DNA of 64,000 nucleotides, taken from Allolobophora icterica (Eukaryota; Annelida; Clitellata; Crassiclitellata; Lumbricidae). Positions within the stretch are counted from its first letter, which is position 1. Each line of letters opens with the position of its first letter. The notes beneath the pieces were generated by a model. The model had not been told where the DNA came from. It did no database searches and worked only from the letters and a program-made list of their open reading frames with translations. The DNA lies in NCBI GenBank assembly GCA_963556255.1, contig OY744616.1:36752045-36816044 (forward strand). Reading direction: 5' to 3'. The position numbers were made by a program, and so were the translations under genes. Below, one piece after another: positions 48,196 through 61,800 of the stretch.

Positions 48196-48390
48196 AGTGA
48201 AAATGATGAGATAGCTATTTTAAACTGCAGTTAAGTTAAAAAAAAGAGTATTAAACGTTCTGATTAATGGTCCATAGTTCAAGTCACATTAATGGTTCAA
48301 GACAAAACAAGAATACACCAAAAATGTATTGCCTACGTACACAGTAATGTAATGTCTGTTGTAGTTCTCATATTGAGCTCTCACATCACG

Positions 48391-48690
48391 TCATCTATCC
48401 CAGAACTGGCTACTGCTTGTGTGCTGTTTGTCACTCTCCCAGTCACCGTCGTCAGTGTGAAGCGCTTCTTCAGAGAATTGCTTCATGAATTTGGCTATTC
48501 TAGCTTTACTATTAGCAAATGTGTCTATCAAATCATTAATATTCAATTGTTTTGCGCATTCGTTTTCGACCGTAAGAAGAGCAAGACCATCAAGCATGTT
48601 CTGTTAGATAGTGGATCTAAGATAGGCCTACATCTGCATAAGTTTCAATTTGGAGAAGGAGCGCTCTGCCACTGGCTATAGGGCCATCGC
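48391..48690 (-). pseudogene. hAT transposase C-terminal fragment, rearranged
   Basis: The minus strand from about 48680 reads VAERSFSKLKL, a stop, AYLRSTI, a stop, then MLDGLALLTVENECAKQ and NDLIDTFANSKARIAKF. This is the conserved C-terminal dimerisation region of hAT transposases. The plus strand at 48400-48471 separately reads PELATACVLFVTLPVTVVSV, the motif that should lie just upstream of it, in the opposite orientation. The fragment has therefore been inverted or duplicated internally. Two stops make it non-functional. Confidence 0.85.
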
Positions 48691-49598
48691 AGATCCATGT
48701 GAGTGAGAGAGCCATAAACAGACGTGCAATCAGGCATATATTATTTCAGGCATTTCTTAGGACTGGAGTTGAGAGATATGCGTATACCGTAAACTTAAGT
48801 GTATGCAGTGGTTACGCCTGAAAGGGAGAATCTGACTCATAGGCAACTGGATTCTACTACGATTAGGGTCATATAGCCCGACCCCGGCGACTCGGTGACC
48901 TATAGCCTAGATATAGACACCACACGTACATAGAGCTGTGGTGTATACAATTATATCATGAAGCATTCGTCATATATATACAGGCTAGCCTACTTCAGGC
49001 TGCAGAGATGCTCAGACCTACATGGGCTTGGTTGCGGCACTTTTGAAGACCGTAGGCTAAATATGTCATCGGAAGGAAGAATTAACCATATTAAAAAAAT
49101 TTGCTTGGGGAAAATGAAAGAATATGGCCCTAAAGCAGACTACGACACAGGGTGCGCAGTAAAAAAGCTTGGGGCCCCCGAGACCTCGGGGGCCCCTGGA
49201 CTTTGTCCACCCTCGTAATATGGTTGTTACGCCACTGAACCTCAGTCTAAATTAAGAGCTTTGTCATAGCAGATCGCAGATCTGTTTGTTAATGTGTGTG
49301 TACAAGTGTGTGTGGATATGTGCATGTGTGTGACCAATCACTACCTTTCATCAAGTGCAAAGAAATTACTTATTAATCACGAGACGGTGCTGCCGCCATT
49401 TCTAAGTGCTAAATGGACCATGGTCTGCAGCATCATATACTTCATATTTAAATGACCTTATTTCAAACCAATTTATACAAATCCTGTTGCAAAAATGAGA
49501 AAAATTGAATTCTATGAAATAAGAAACAGACAAGAGAAGTACCAGCAGAGGAAAAGTATATACAAATAAGAAACTGAAAACAAATGTTGTAAAGATGC

Positions 49599-49604
49599 TT
49601 TTAT
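49599..49604 (-). terminator. Candidate HADHA poly(A) signal
   Basis: AATAAA on the minus strand (TTTATT on plus), about 270 bp beyond the HADHA stop codon at 49871-49873. This is the nearest canonical signal; cleavage position unknown. Confidence 0.5.
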
Positions 49605-49870
49605 TAATAGAAAAATAAAACAATGATTGTAGAAACATACATCTAATCTACACTGACGTTGCATTGACTTGGCATCAACTAAATTTCGTTCATCAATCAA
49701 TTTCACAAGGCATAATATGAAAGAATGATCATTAATCCATTTTACATCTACTTGCCCTCTGCCACAAAAACTTAAGAATTGATAATTTAGCACAGAGACT
49801 TGGGTCTAACACAAGATTGTCACACTTTGCCGTAAAACTTAACAATTATTTATAGTGTTGTTGGTTGGGG

Positions 49871-52800
49871 CTATTTCGTGTGGAAACGACGACTTGTGTC
49901 CTTTGCATGGTCGAGAAGCAACTGACAAGGAGCAAACATATCTCCATAGACACGCTGGAACTCCTGCAGTTTCAAAACGAGCTTATCGGCACCAAACATG
50001 TCAACAAAGCGGAATGGACCTGAAACAAAAGACAAACGACAATTAAAAAGTACAAAACAATAACATACAAGAATATACTGATAACAAAAGCAGTGACTTA
50101 AAAGCTGTCTGTTGGGTTACAACAGATTACTCTGGTAGTTAAGTTCCCTAATTATCCTTCCCAATTATCTTCTATCATAATCCTAGCCATCCTATCAAGT
50201 CACACACTTTTTATTCAGTCTAAAGTTCTTATCTACTTTCATATGCCAGCCTCTTTCAATAAACTCTTGTGATTCACAGAGAAGACATTAGAACTTCTAA
50301 TGTTTATATTCGTTTATTACGTAGAATAAAATGCTGTAGGTGTACATGAAAAAATAGAACTGAGGAAGTAATAGCTTAGTATGAGTTGGCGAATAACATA
50401 CGAGAAATAAAGTTTCGTGAGTCTTTATCAGGGAGGTTAAAGTTATGAGGTCTGTCTCTAAGAAAATAGGGAGTTAAATGATGGTTAGGAAAAGGCATCT
50501 TAGTTTTCATTACACAGGACAGCTTTAAACAATACAGTTTCAGCTTTGTTTGCAAGCTCTGCGATAGAGGCAGAATTGGCTTGAATATAGCCGGATCGTT
50601 TAAGTTTGTTCATTAGGCGTTCCAGGCGAGATTTGTCTTTTTCGTCAGCTAGGCCCCACCAGACAGGAGAAGCATACATTGTTCTTGCTATAATGGTTGC
50701 ATTGGTTATCAAGTGAACCTACAGATGCGCCGTGATTTTTAATTGTTTTTAGTGCGAATATGGAAATGCAAAACATATCCTACAACTGCAGAACGACCAT
50801 TCTAAAAGAATAACTGCAATTAAATTTTAACATGAAAGTAAAAATTAAAGCTCCCACAACTCAACATTGAAATTTTGGGAAGGCATTCGTTTTCAGCTCT
50901 TTGGATCGTGAGCATGGCAATGGATGAATGCCAGGACATAGGGCTAGTTCATTGAGGACTTGCTGTTTCCTTTCCTGTACCAAACCCTGCTGCTTGATGA
51001 CAAAGGCAGGTGTATGTAAAGAACTGCCCAGGCTTATTACATGGAGTCCACTCAGCAGGCTCAAACCTGCAACCGTGCGGACACAGACAAATAAAATAAA
51101 GGATGTGACAAAGTGCATAGACCACGATCTCACAATTAAATATATAAATAATTAAAATAACAACATTTTAAGTATACTAGTTAATGTTTACAAATCAGTA
51201 AACATAGAACATTAAAGAAGAAGAAGATTGCTAACACTTGAAGCTGGTAGAAGGAGTGAGAAAATGAAATACTCACCACCCAAAAACGGTGGGAATCCGA
51301 GACCAAAGACCATTCCAATGTCACCTTCAAGCTGTTCAAGGATAAGTTAATGACAATTAAATTTCATATAAATTCTCAATTTGTAAACTGTTTTGACATT
51401 CTAACCAATCTGAAAACTGGGCTGATTTTAAATTTTAACTCTGGGAAAGTAACAACAAACTTTTGCCACAGCATTTAAAACATACCAACATCAGCTCCAT
51501 ATAATAATATTCAGATGAATTCAGACACTTCTACTAAAGAACCAGGCTATTGTGAAAAGTCAGTATTAATGCATTTCTGGTCATTCAAACTTGATGTAAA
51601 GAAATACAGCACTCATACTGTGTACCTTGAACACAGAACAAGCTAAGAGCACGAAACATGAGTGAGTCCAAAGATATCAGGAGATATCAGGCAAATCAAA
51701 CAAAGAAGAGCTCACCGGATTGGCAAGAATGCCTTCCTGCAGACACAGCACTGCCTCATTTGTGAAACGACCGAGAAGTCTCAGACGAAAATCTTCATCA
51801 CTCAGCCTGTCAACATAGAACACCTTCTGACTAATATTATTGCCACAAATTAAAATCCAAACCAGTGTTACAACTGTCAACGCTATATAAAAAGTTACAA
51901 CTGTCAACGCAATATAAGTTATTTATTCCCTTTATTGGAAGTAATAAAATCAACATTAGTTAAAAGTTATGGTATCTAGTTATATAAAATATCTATTTCA
52001 CATGTATAAAATCATATATATAATCCAATTTATAAGAATTTACCTGTATTTCTGGCACAGTTCAAACTCTCAGCAGAATTAACTAATTTCAAAACTATTA
52101 AAACTGAATATAAAACTGCATCTTCACGGCTCACAAGTTTTTGTTACATAAATCCAAGTATGTCTTAAACACTTCAACAACGAGCGTGTACTACAAGTGA
52201 CTAGGAAACCAATTCAGCCTGTCGTTAAAGTGTTAATGCAAAAGAAATTTTGAAATGTCACCGTTTCAATGAAAGTAAGATTCTTTGATCACCATAACAG
52301 CAGTAAAGAACAATTACTGTAAATCAGAAGCCTACTTCTGTTTTGGAGGGATAGCATATCGCTTCATGATGTCCATCGCCCCTTGGTTCTCTTCACGACT
52401 CTTAGAGTTCGCTTCATAGACAAAGATTCCCTTTCCAGATTTGCGTCCTAAATTACGACAAAAAACAATTCAATTCAGTACAGCCACGAATAAATTTAAT
52501 TAAAGTTCTTAACAAAGATATTAAGCAATTTGCAGGAAACTTATTTCCAATGTCATTTGTTCACACAACAACCTACAAAATTTGCCTAGAGCTGAAAAAA
52601 CTCAGGAAAAAGCTTAGAGATGAACTGGACTCGGAACTTTACCATGCGATCGTCGAACAGCAGATCCATTTCAAACTGGTCCTACCGAATTCATTACACC
52701 TCTCATCTGAGCAACTCAAAAACACATGAGAGCTGCTTGAAGTATATGCAGTGGTTATCTGCGCAGTGGTTATCTGGTGACCAGACTGATCTCTCATACT

Positions 52801-55800
52801 ATATGGTACTTTGCTGCCATGCGGATCTGCAGTTTCTTTCTCTATATTAATATTCGCTTATTGGGCCTTCTAATGCCTCAGACCTCAGTCTTGGAAATAT
52901 CTTCCATTAGAAATAAATACCATTTCATGGGATTTAGCTCTGTTCACCTTAAGCTGTGCACAATTGTTAAGATCTGTTAGAAACTCATGTAATCAGAGAC
53001 ATTATACAAATGGTTTGTTACATGACATGACATGCTCATGTACTTGAATATACCCTTATTTTATACACTTATAAACCTCTATTGTGTTGGCACAATATGA
53101 CGTACATTTTAACATTTTGGAATGTCAAAGAGCTTTGACATTGTAAAGCTCACAATGCAGGTAAAAATACAACAAAACCTGCTGCTTATTAACACAGTGT
53201 TTTAATCTTAAATCATTAAATACACTCATCAATCTCATCAGTTTAAAAAACACAGTGTGAATGCTGTAATTCAATTGTTCTACCATTTGCACTGAAGCTC
53301 TGATGAATAACTTTGTAACTCATTGACGTACCCAGATAGCCCTGTGATACCATTTCTTTAAGGAGTTTTGTCTCCTGTGAGCCAAATCCAAATTGTGGAC
53401 CAAACACGCCAGAAAAGTAGTCAGCGACGTGAGCTCCAACGTCAACTCCGACCTCATCAATCAAAGTGGCAGATCCGACTGGAAAGCCAAGTGCCTTAGT
53501 CCTTGAATCCATCTCTTTTGGACCAATACCCTCCTGGAATCAGTTACCAAGCAAGACAGTTATTTACATTTCTAATCCCTTAGCTACAAATCAGACGACA
53601 GTATTAAAATACCTCTTAAGCATAAGCAACTAATTCAGTCCATTTTATCACAGGTCTCTCCAAATACTTGGATCATGCATATCAGAACCTTTTCAGTAAA
53701 ATGGCTGTGTATATTGCATGCATCAATTATATACGTTTTTATCTTTGTCTCTTGATATGCGTGTATATAACTATTTATGCACATTGTATGTACTAGAAAG
53801 ACTCATAAAAGAAGGGTACTGTAGAAGGGAAGTCATGGAAACTACGAGTCTAGTCGACAGACTCCATCCCCAGAGACCATTCAATTCACGGTTTGATGAA
53901 GCCTCCTGTGACCTACTGAGATTCATTAATTCATTCATTCAAGGATTTATATAGCACCCCTTCAAGGGAACTACTTAGAGGCGCTCCCGACACCAGCATA
54001 CTAAAATAGTACAGCTTTAAGATTAGCAAGAAATAGGGCAGGGCGGACCCCAGGGTACATGCCAGAAGACATCACAGAGAATATGTTGTGCTGAAGATCA
54101 TGCCGCCTGGATCCATCATCTCAGACAAAAGCATGGCATCTTTTGGGAGAAATAGATGCTCTGTTGGAAGAAAGGGACTGAAGAAAAACGCTAATAGTCC
54201 ACAGCAACTGTGGTCTTTACTCTCCAGTATTATTGGTTGCTGGATAGGGATCAACCGGGTAGACATTTTCCACCAAATACCGAATCCGAGTATTTGGATG
54301 TACTATTTGCCGGATCCGGAAACAAACCGGGTACCATTTGTTCCACATGTGAAGCTTCATATTTTTTAATAAAAAAAAATTGCATTAAATTCGATTAATT
54401 GACATAATTTCAAGAAAATGGAATTGAGTTCAATGGATGTGTAATTGTTTAAAGGCTGAACATTAATAATTTCATATACGTAAGTTTATTGAATAAGTTT
54501 TTACAGACAAAATTTTTGCAACTATTTGCATCTACAGTATTTGCTGAGGCGAATAGTTCCAGAAACGGGATTTCTGGCCGAGGCAAATGTCCGAGACGAT
54601 TTCCGGTTATTCCCTATTGCTGGACGCTGACAAACAGTCAAATATAATTCAAAGCCACCAACTATATACAGCCACCTGTTTGTCATGTGGAGAATCCCTG
54701 CCAAAGTAACGATCAATGCCACGTAAAAGAAACGATTTACTCACCTGAAGGAGTTTGAAGACTTCAGAGAAGAAGGCACCGAGACAACGCGTTGTAAAGA
54801 ATCCCGGTCCATCTTTGACAACGATGACAATCTTTCCCTGCTTCAGTCCGACATCCACAGCAGATGCTGCCAATACACAGACATTGTCACACATCAGTTG
54901 GCAGCAAAGGCAGATTTGGTACAACATTCTGGTCTCATATCTTATAGCAGCAATACGATGAAGACCGATATGGGATGCCAAAAAATTAATGACTCATGAA
55001 AATAAATCACTCCAATGTCTAAAAAAGAATTAAAAGACCTAATTCATAACATTAATACTGGCAATAATTAATAAAAATACAATTTTTCTGGACCATAAGT
55101 CGTGGATTTTATGCTACACTTCTATGAATGTATCTGGTTGAAACTCAAGTGTAATTATCACACTTAATATTATCAGTGTAATTATCACACTTAATATTAT
55201 CAGTGTAATTATCACACTTGCCGATTGTATCTTTTGAAGTTTTATCAGTCGTCACAATTTCCAGCAGCATCATCTTATCAACTGGTGAGAAATAATGCAT
55301 CCCGATCACCTGCATCAGAGAAGCATCATCGTTATTCAAACACATTAATATTCTGACATGTTCTGAAGCAATAAAAAAGGCAGAGATGTTACTATGCACC
55401 GTTATCAACTATGGTCAACAAAGATGCCATCATGCATAGGGTTGTAGCATTTTTGGCTCAGGTGCAGACAAAACAATGGCAGTGCAATAATTAGTGCAGC
55501 AAATTGAAGAAAAAGTCTTGAAACATCAATCCTGGACTTAGAGACGTAGTGACAAAATGCTTGGCACACCCACATCAAATTCCTGAAAGCCAGCCCATAA
55601 AGAATAGAAAAACTGAAGCTGTGGTAACATAAGGTAAGGTAACAACTTATTTATTCCTTATAATTCTCCTCCCCAAAAGGAATCAAAAGAAGCACCTGAT
55701 GACGAAAGATCCTTTGGTTGAATTAAAGTTCCACAGAATCTTTTCAAAAAAAATTCATGGCTCAACAAGAAATCACAGCTTCATTTGAATCCTCAGGGAT

Positions 55801-58800
55801 TTGAACACAAGGTAAAAACCCAATGCATTTGCTATTGGCCAACAAGCTGCACTGGGTTCAATCATGTGTTAATGTTAACAGCTAAACATTATATAAATCA
55901 CACGAGTTTACAGGTCCTGACAGCTAATGTGGAGTTTCTCTGAAGTGACTGAAGAAATAACGTAAAATGATGTAATGTGTCTTCACAGTGAGTCCAAGTG
56001 ATCACCTTTTCCGGTCGCTTGCTGGCCTCTGCTATCTTTGTAATTGGCAAGGCTGAAGTATTTGAAGCAAAGACACAATGCTCTGGAATGTACTAGAAAC
56101 AAAAAAACAGACCAACAGTAAAGATAAAACACTGTAAACAGTTACACCTATATAGTAACCAACAGCACAATCATTTCTGTATAAATAATCCTATACATAG
56201 GTGCATGAACAGCAAACACTTCATGAGTTTTCTTCCAGCCTTGACACTGAAATTCGCTCTGAAGAAGAAGACAGCCTTCAGAACACTGCCTTTCACTGGC
56301 CACAGAAAAGACATGACGAGTTCTGTGATGTGTACCAGTTGCTCAGATGCTTCCAGTTGGAAAGGATGTTGTCTGTCTTCTAATCTAATCTAGTAACTTC
56401 TGTAGTGCATCGGGCATCAATCACTGGTCACCTCAAGTGAAAATGTAATCTCTAAGAGAAGCTCAGTTGAATAAAAGGTTAGGAAAAACTATTGCATCGA
56501 GGCGCATTCATCGGATGTCGGGTTTCCAATGAATTTGATTTAAATCATTAGAGAATTGTGACCTCCATGTACAAAGCATGAGGACATGTTTTGGTGACCA
56601 TGCTTTCTCGGCTGCCGATCCCAAATGCTAGACCAGTTTCTGTTCTGCGATTCGATCTGCCGACTCAGTAAAGTCCTTCAAATCCAAACTTAAGACATCT
56701 CTTTCAAAAGGCCTAATCTGTTTAGTTGATTGTGAGGTGCCCTTGTAATGACAAGGCTGTGTTATGGCGCCAGAGAAATTGTCGTCGTTATTAAAACAGA
56801 AATCAGGCCGGGGTGCGCAAGCTATCTGAAACAGACAAGTCTTAAGCTCAGACCTGAATGACAGATTCAATATGCAGTTCCTCGACTGCTTTTATGGCAT
56901 GATGGGTCCAAAGATAGTGGAATTCACGTCCAAGCAGCTTCAATCACTCTACAGTCTCTGTTGTCATTCAAGTCTGGACTTAAATTCACTTCTTCCAGTT
57001 TGCTCAGCTCAGTGCTTATCTTGTGGAGAATGCGTTTTGGGCTCTCTGACTGCGATTATTGGTTCAGACTAGGGCTGTACCGAATAGGTGATTATCACTA
57101 TTCGGCTGAATACGAATAATTGGACCAACTATTCGGTCAAATACGAATAATTGGACCAACTATTCGGCCAAATATGAATACGAATAGTGTACAAAATAGG
57201 TCTACCGACAACATTCAAAATTTCAAATGTAAGCAAAAGTTTCAGTTCAGTAAATTTACATAAACTAAAAGCAAACAGTCACTGTACACAAAGAATGAGA
57301 CTACTGACACTGCGATACCGCGGTCCAGGCAGTAGGCAACGCCTGGTTGCAACCACAGCATATTATGTTAATGAGAGTTACTTCAGTCCACTTGCTATAG
57401 CAGACACTTATGCAGAAACAGATGTCACGTGACCACTATTCGTATTCGGTCCGACCGCTACTATTCGGCCGAATACCGAATAGCTGTTTGGCCAACTATT
57501 CGGCCCCGAAGCGAATACAAAGCGAATATTCGGTACAGCCCTAGTTCAGACCACAGCTTCACTCGGAAGCGACCAATGACTTGAGCATTATGATAAAAGT
57601 ACTACTAAAGCTTTCTGAATAGATAAGATAAGGCTAGTTTCTACCTGTTCAACTTCCTTTATGACAGCATGCTTGATTTTGACGTCCTCAAAGACCGCTT
57701 CAATAACCATGTCCACTTGGCCAAAGTCTTTATATGTGAGAATGGGCTCCAGATTAGTCAGTGTTTTGTCTGCCTCAAACCTAGCAACAAAAATCAAATG
57801 AAGTCAACTGACAGCTCCCTCAGAATGACCAGCCCAAGAGCAAGATTGTATTGTATTGTGTATAGAAATTTATAAAACGCTTCTCGCAGAATAACTATTC
57901 AGAGGCACTCTCAGCACAGAAGCCTCGGGAAAACAGGAACGCGAGACCGATGAAGAAAAGCCAGTCATTAAGTTTGGCCCTGAGCAGAGGGGGAAGGTCA
58001 TTCCAAAGTGTTGGACCCACTACAGCAAAAGATTTCAAAAGATCAATGAAAAACAGTTGTGAATTACTCCAATTTTATTTTAAGTTTAAAGGTTTTTCTT
58101 ACAAGTTTTGCTGAATCACTCATGATCTATGATGACGGAATGATAGTGCAATTGACTTGCATTGTGATGACATTCTGAAGAATTGCATTTTGTCCATTCC
58201 CTTGTTTTAAAACATAGAGCCAATTTCTCTTCTAAGTTTTTACTTAGAAATAGTTACACCTTTCTGTAAAAGAAATTATATGGGTTTCCATGGTGTTGAA
58301 ATCAATACATCGACAGACTTACTGAGAGATTTTCTTCTTTCTAACAGAGTCCTTGAGTCCTTTCTCGATCTGCTGTTGACCCCGAGCAAGACTTGGCAAC
58401 GAAACATCCTTGAGCAGAGTCGTATAGCCCTTATCTATGCTCACCTGAACAATTCCCGCGCCCATAAGACCAGCACCCAGCACGGCCAGAGTCCTGTCAA
58501 TAACAAACATGTACATTTATATTGCACAAATTATTCTAGTTCTTCATAAGAATACAATACAATACAACAGCAGTACAGTCTGGACACAATGAAGTGACAG
58601 TGTATGATACCAGGAAGAGCTGTCCAATCCCAATGAAGTTAAAGGATACAATAAGCAGACATAAGAGTGATTCCAGAGCACAGGAAAGCAACTGTTTTTG
58701 TGTGTGTGTATGCGCAGCTGTGTGTGCATGTGTGAGCTTGTTTTGGCCCAGGGTTACAAGATAATGCACACTCACTTGGCTGGCCGTTGTGGCACTCCAA

Positions 58801-61800
58801 AGCGATTCTTCTTACAGGCTGTCATTCCATTGTACAGACCAATCAGAGCTTTTGACTCATTCGTCACTCCAAGTTCACCAAACGCCTCAAAAACAAATTC
58901 ACAGTTATCCATGAATCACTTGAGCAAAAATTAAACTTATAACAACTATAAAAAATTTCAATGGTTAAGAAGGACAGGCCAGACTAAAATAATCCTTCTC
59001 CATTAATAATATATATTGAAAACATAAACAACTAAAATATCCAACAAAGCCCCATTGGACTAGGAATTTCAACTGGAAGAATTTGCTCGAATCTGAATGT
59101 CTCCCCTGTGGATGCCCAATCCATTCACACGATATTCTACCAGAATTCTGTCTTCATATCGTACATCTAGAGTGCTATCAAATTTTATTGAACTGATGCT
59201 ACACAAATGCACCATTTACGCTACATTACAAGAGAATTAAAGACCAAAGCATGTGATGGTGGTAGCTTTAACACTGCAATTACACAGAGATAGTTACCTT
59301 AGCTTCATGTAGAAATCCAGCTTCAGTGCCGTTCTCCAGACTTGTCTTAACAACCTGTTCAAACACACAGATCACTGATTTTGTTGCTTAGTCACAGGAG
59401 ACAATGGGGAAAACAATGACTCAAACAATCAACATTACTTTGGTAAAGAATGCACACTGCTAATCCCACGATCATATAGCAAGTATAACTGAATAATTTA
59501 CAGACCTCCAAGTAGTTTTTACAAAATGCATCACAAAAATATCAGCAGAGCAACAGAATATCGTATAAAACAAGTTTGCATATCTAATCTGCAAGGATCA
59601 TATATCATGCTATACAACACATCGTAACGCATGACACAGATATTGATGGTTTGAATGCTTGCTTAAAACTCAGTTTGCAGGTTCAAGCAACGCCAGAGAT
59701 GGATGCCACGTAGGAACCTTGAGCAAGTCCTTCATGCACAACTGCTCAGCATAGACTGTCTGTAGATTTTTGTACTATACAAATATGTACCATACAATAA
59801 TAAAAAGAAATAATTATGTATAGCATTTATCTGTTAATGCAACATGTATTTATATATGGTCATTTATATAGAGCCTTTACAGCTGCTAAGAACCTGACAT
59901 ATAGTGATGAAGTGCAAATGAATGACTTAAAATGACTTTTAAAATACATTCCCAACGATCAAACTGTAAATTAACACTTCACGTGTTGAAGTGTTTAAAC
60001 TTAATGTTGTATTGAATGAAACTCACATCGATAATTTTGAGAGGTGCTGGGTAGACGCCTTTTGTCAGTTTCATAACACGACCTCTGACCTGTTTAATGA
60101 AATAATCTCGACCTATCGGATACTTGAGGGCAAAGGCCATAACCTCTGCAAGACAGACATAAAACAGACAAATATCAGCATTTGAACTGCAATTTGTCAC
60201 CAAGCAAAAGCAACATGAAACATCTATAAGCAATCAATGGAACAAGTGAAGAGCAACTTTCATTGTCAACTGTAAGCTCTAGAAAGGATTATATTGGCAT
60301 GGCTCTATGTGTATGTGAGAGCCCACCATTGGCGATATTTCCAGTTGTCTGAGCATCATTTGGTAACAGGTGAACTTTCTACACTTAATGAACTTAACAC
60401 CCCTATGTTAGCAGAGGCATTCCTATTGCAAAGTACTTAATAGGTGTCATACTAAATGCTTGGATATATAAATACACACAATATACAAAGGTAGATTTCT
60501 GACCACCATGGCTTACAAACACAGAGCTCTGTCAGTCTGTTTCAGTGAACAAACTCAGCAGTAAAAGCAACAAAGCAGCCAAAACAAAAGTATTTCTTTT
60601 ACCAATCTTTACTCCTTATATAATGAAACACACAAAGTGCCATTTAACAAAGAATAGCTTGTAATTTTAATTGCAAATTTGCATATTGCCTCTTCAAGAG
60701 AAACTCCTCAGAGGTACTTGAAACATAACTAAAAAGAAAAACCTAACTACATATATAAATAAACACATGTAGGTTAAGTTAGTGTGGCACCATGAACCAA
60801 AAAGATCCAACGAAAAAACAACCTCTACCTCCTTGACTCAAAAGCAATGCTACAGACTTTAAAGCAATCTAATCTAATCTAATCTGAGGCTTTTTATAGC
60901 ACCACTGTCATAATGCACAAGACATCAATTGATGTCCACGTTGAAATCAAGTGCATGAGGTATCCACTGTGGTTGCTTTGAGTGAGACAGTTGAAAAAGT
61001 CATAATATTCCAAATGATCGATGAAGACTATCAAGGTCATTACTATCTACAGTGAGTCAGAAAGTTCAAACAGATGAGTTTTTGTCTACAGACGTGAAAT
61101 CAAATCAAAAGAATCTGAAAGACAAAAAATTTCTACAACTACATGGAGAAGAATTGAGCTAACTCACTTTCAACAAGACCCTTCTTACGAGGAGTCTTTT
61201 TTATTCGGCCATTTGCTAGACCTCTGGAATAAAAAACTTGATATGCAAAAACTTAAAATGAAATAACATTGATCATCTAGAAGAAAGTAATAAAAGTGCA
61301 ACTAAAAGAAAATTTTATGCCATTCAACTGTAATACTACATGCAGCCAAAAGATGAGTCATCAGTGACTCAGAGAGAGAATACCCGGTACACGAGGCTTA
61401 ACAATACCAAATCAAATTGAACAGTATATGCAAAATAATATGACAATCACTAAAAGGAAGAATGGAGAAACCTGTTCCTGATTTACAACTCCATTTCACA
61501 TCAGCAAAATAACATATTTTGCCACTGATTTTGTGTCTGTTTCTGGCCAATAACTGCTTAGCTTGGAACAAACTTCAAAACGTCTACCTTTATGCAGCAA
61601 CACGTATAAAGCGTTGATTTCCTTCTCTACCGAAACTCTGGCAATCTAGTTACATCACAGCAATCTCCTTACTTACATGGTAGCCAAGCAACAGTTTCCA
61701 TAATCAGATATTGCAAGAACAGGATACAGACCTGGCCGTCTCTATGGCAACCTCTTCTAAATAGTCTCGCGTTCTCTCATCTGGTGAAGTCAGACCTGGA

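Larger units (their letters stand above)
47888..49237 (-). mobile_element. hAT element relic with 8-bp TSD
   Basis: A 1350-bp element with perfect duplications AACCTCAG (47880-47887 and 49238-49245) and inverted ends CAGTGGCGTAACAACC. Next to each end is a palindromic GGGGGCCC/CTCGGGGGCCC block. Inside is the C-terminal end of a hAT transposase (48391-48690) and a nested SINE (47953-48195). It is intergenic between HADHA and INTS8. Confidence 0.9.

Noticed and set aside
55216..55221. GT donor (AA|GTGTGA) for HADHA exon 55222-55309
   Set aside because: It shifts the frame into the next exon, whereas the GC donor four bases earlier gives the expected sequence.
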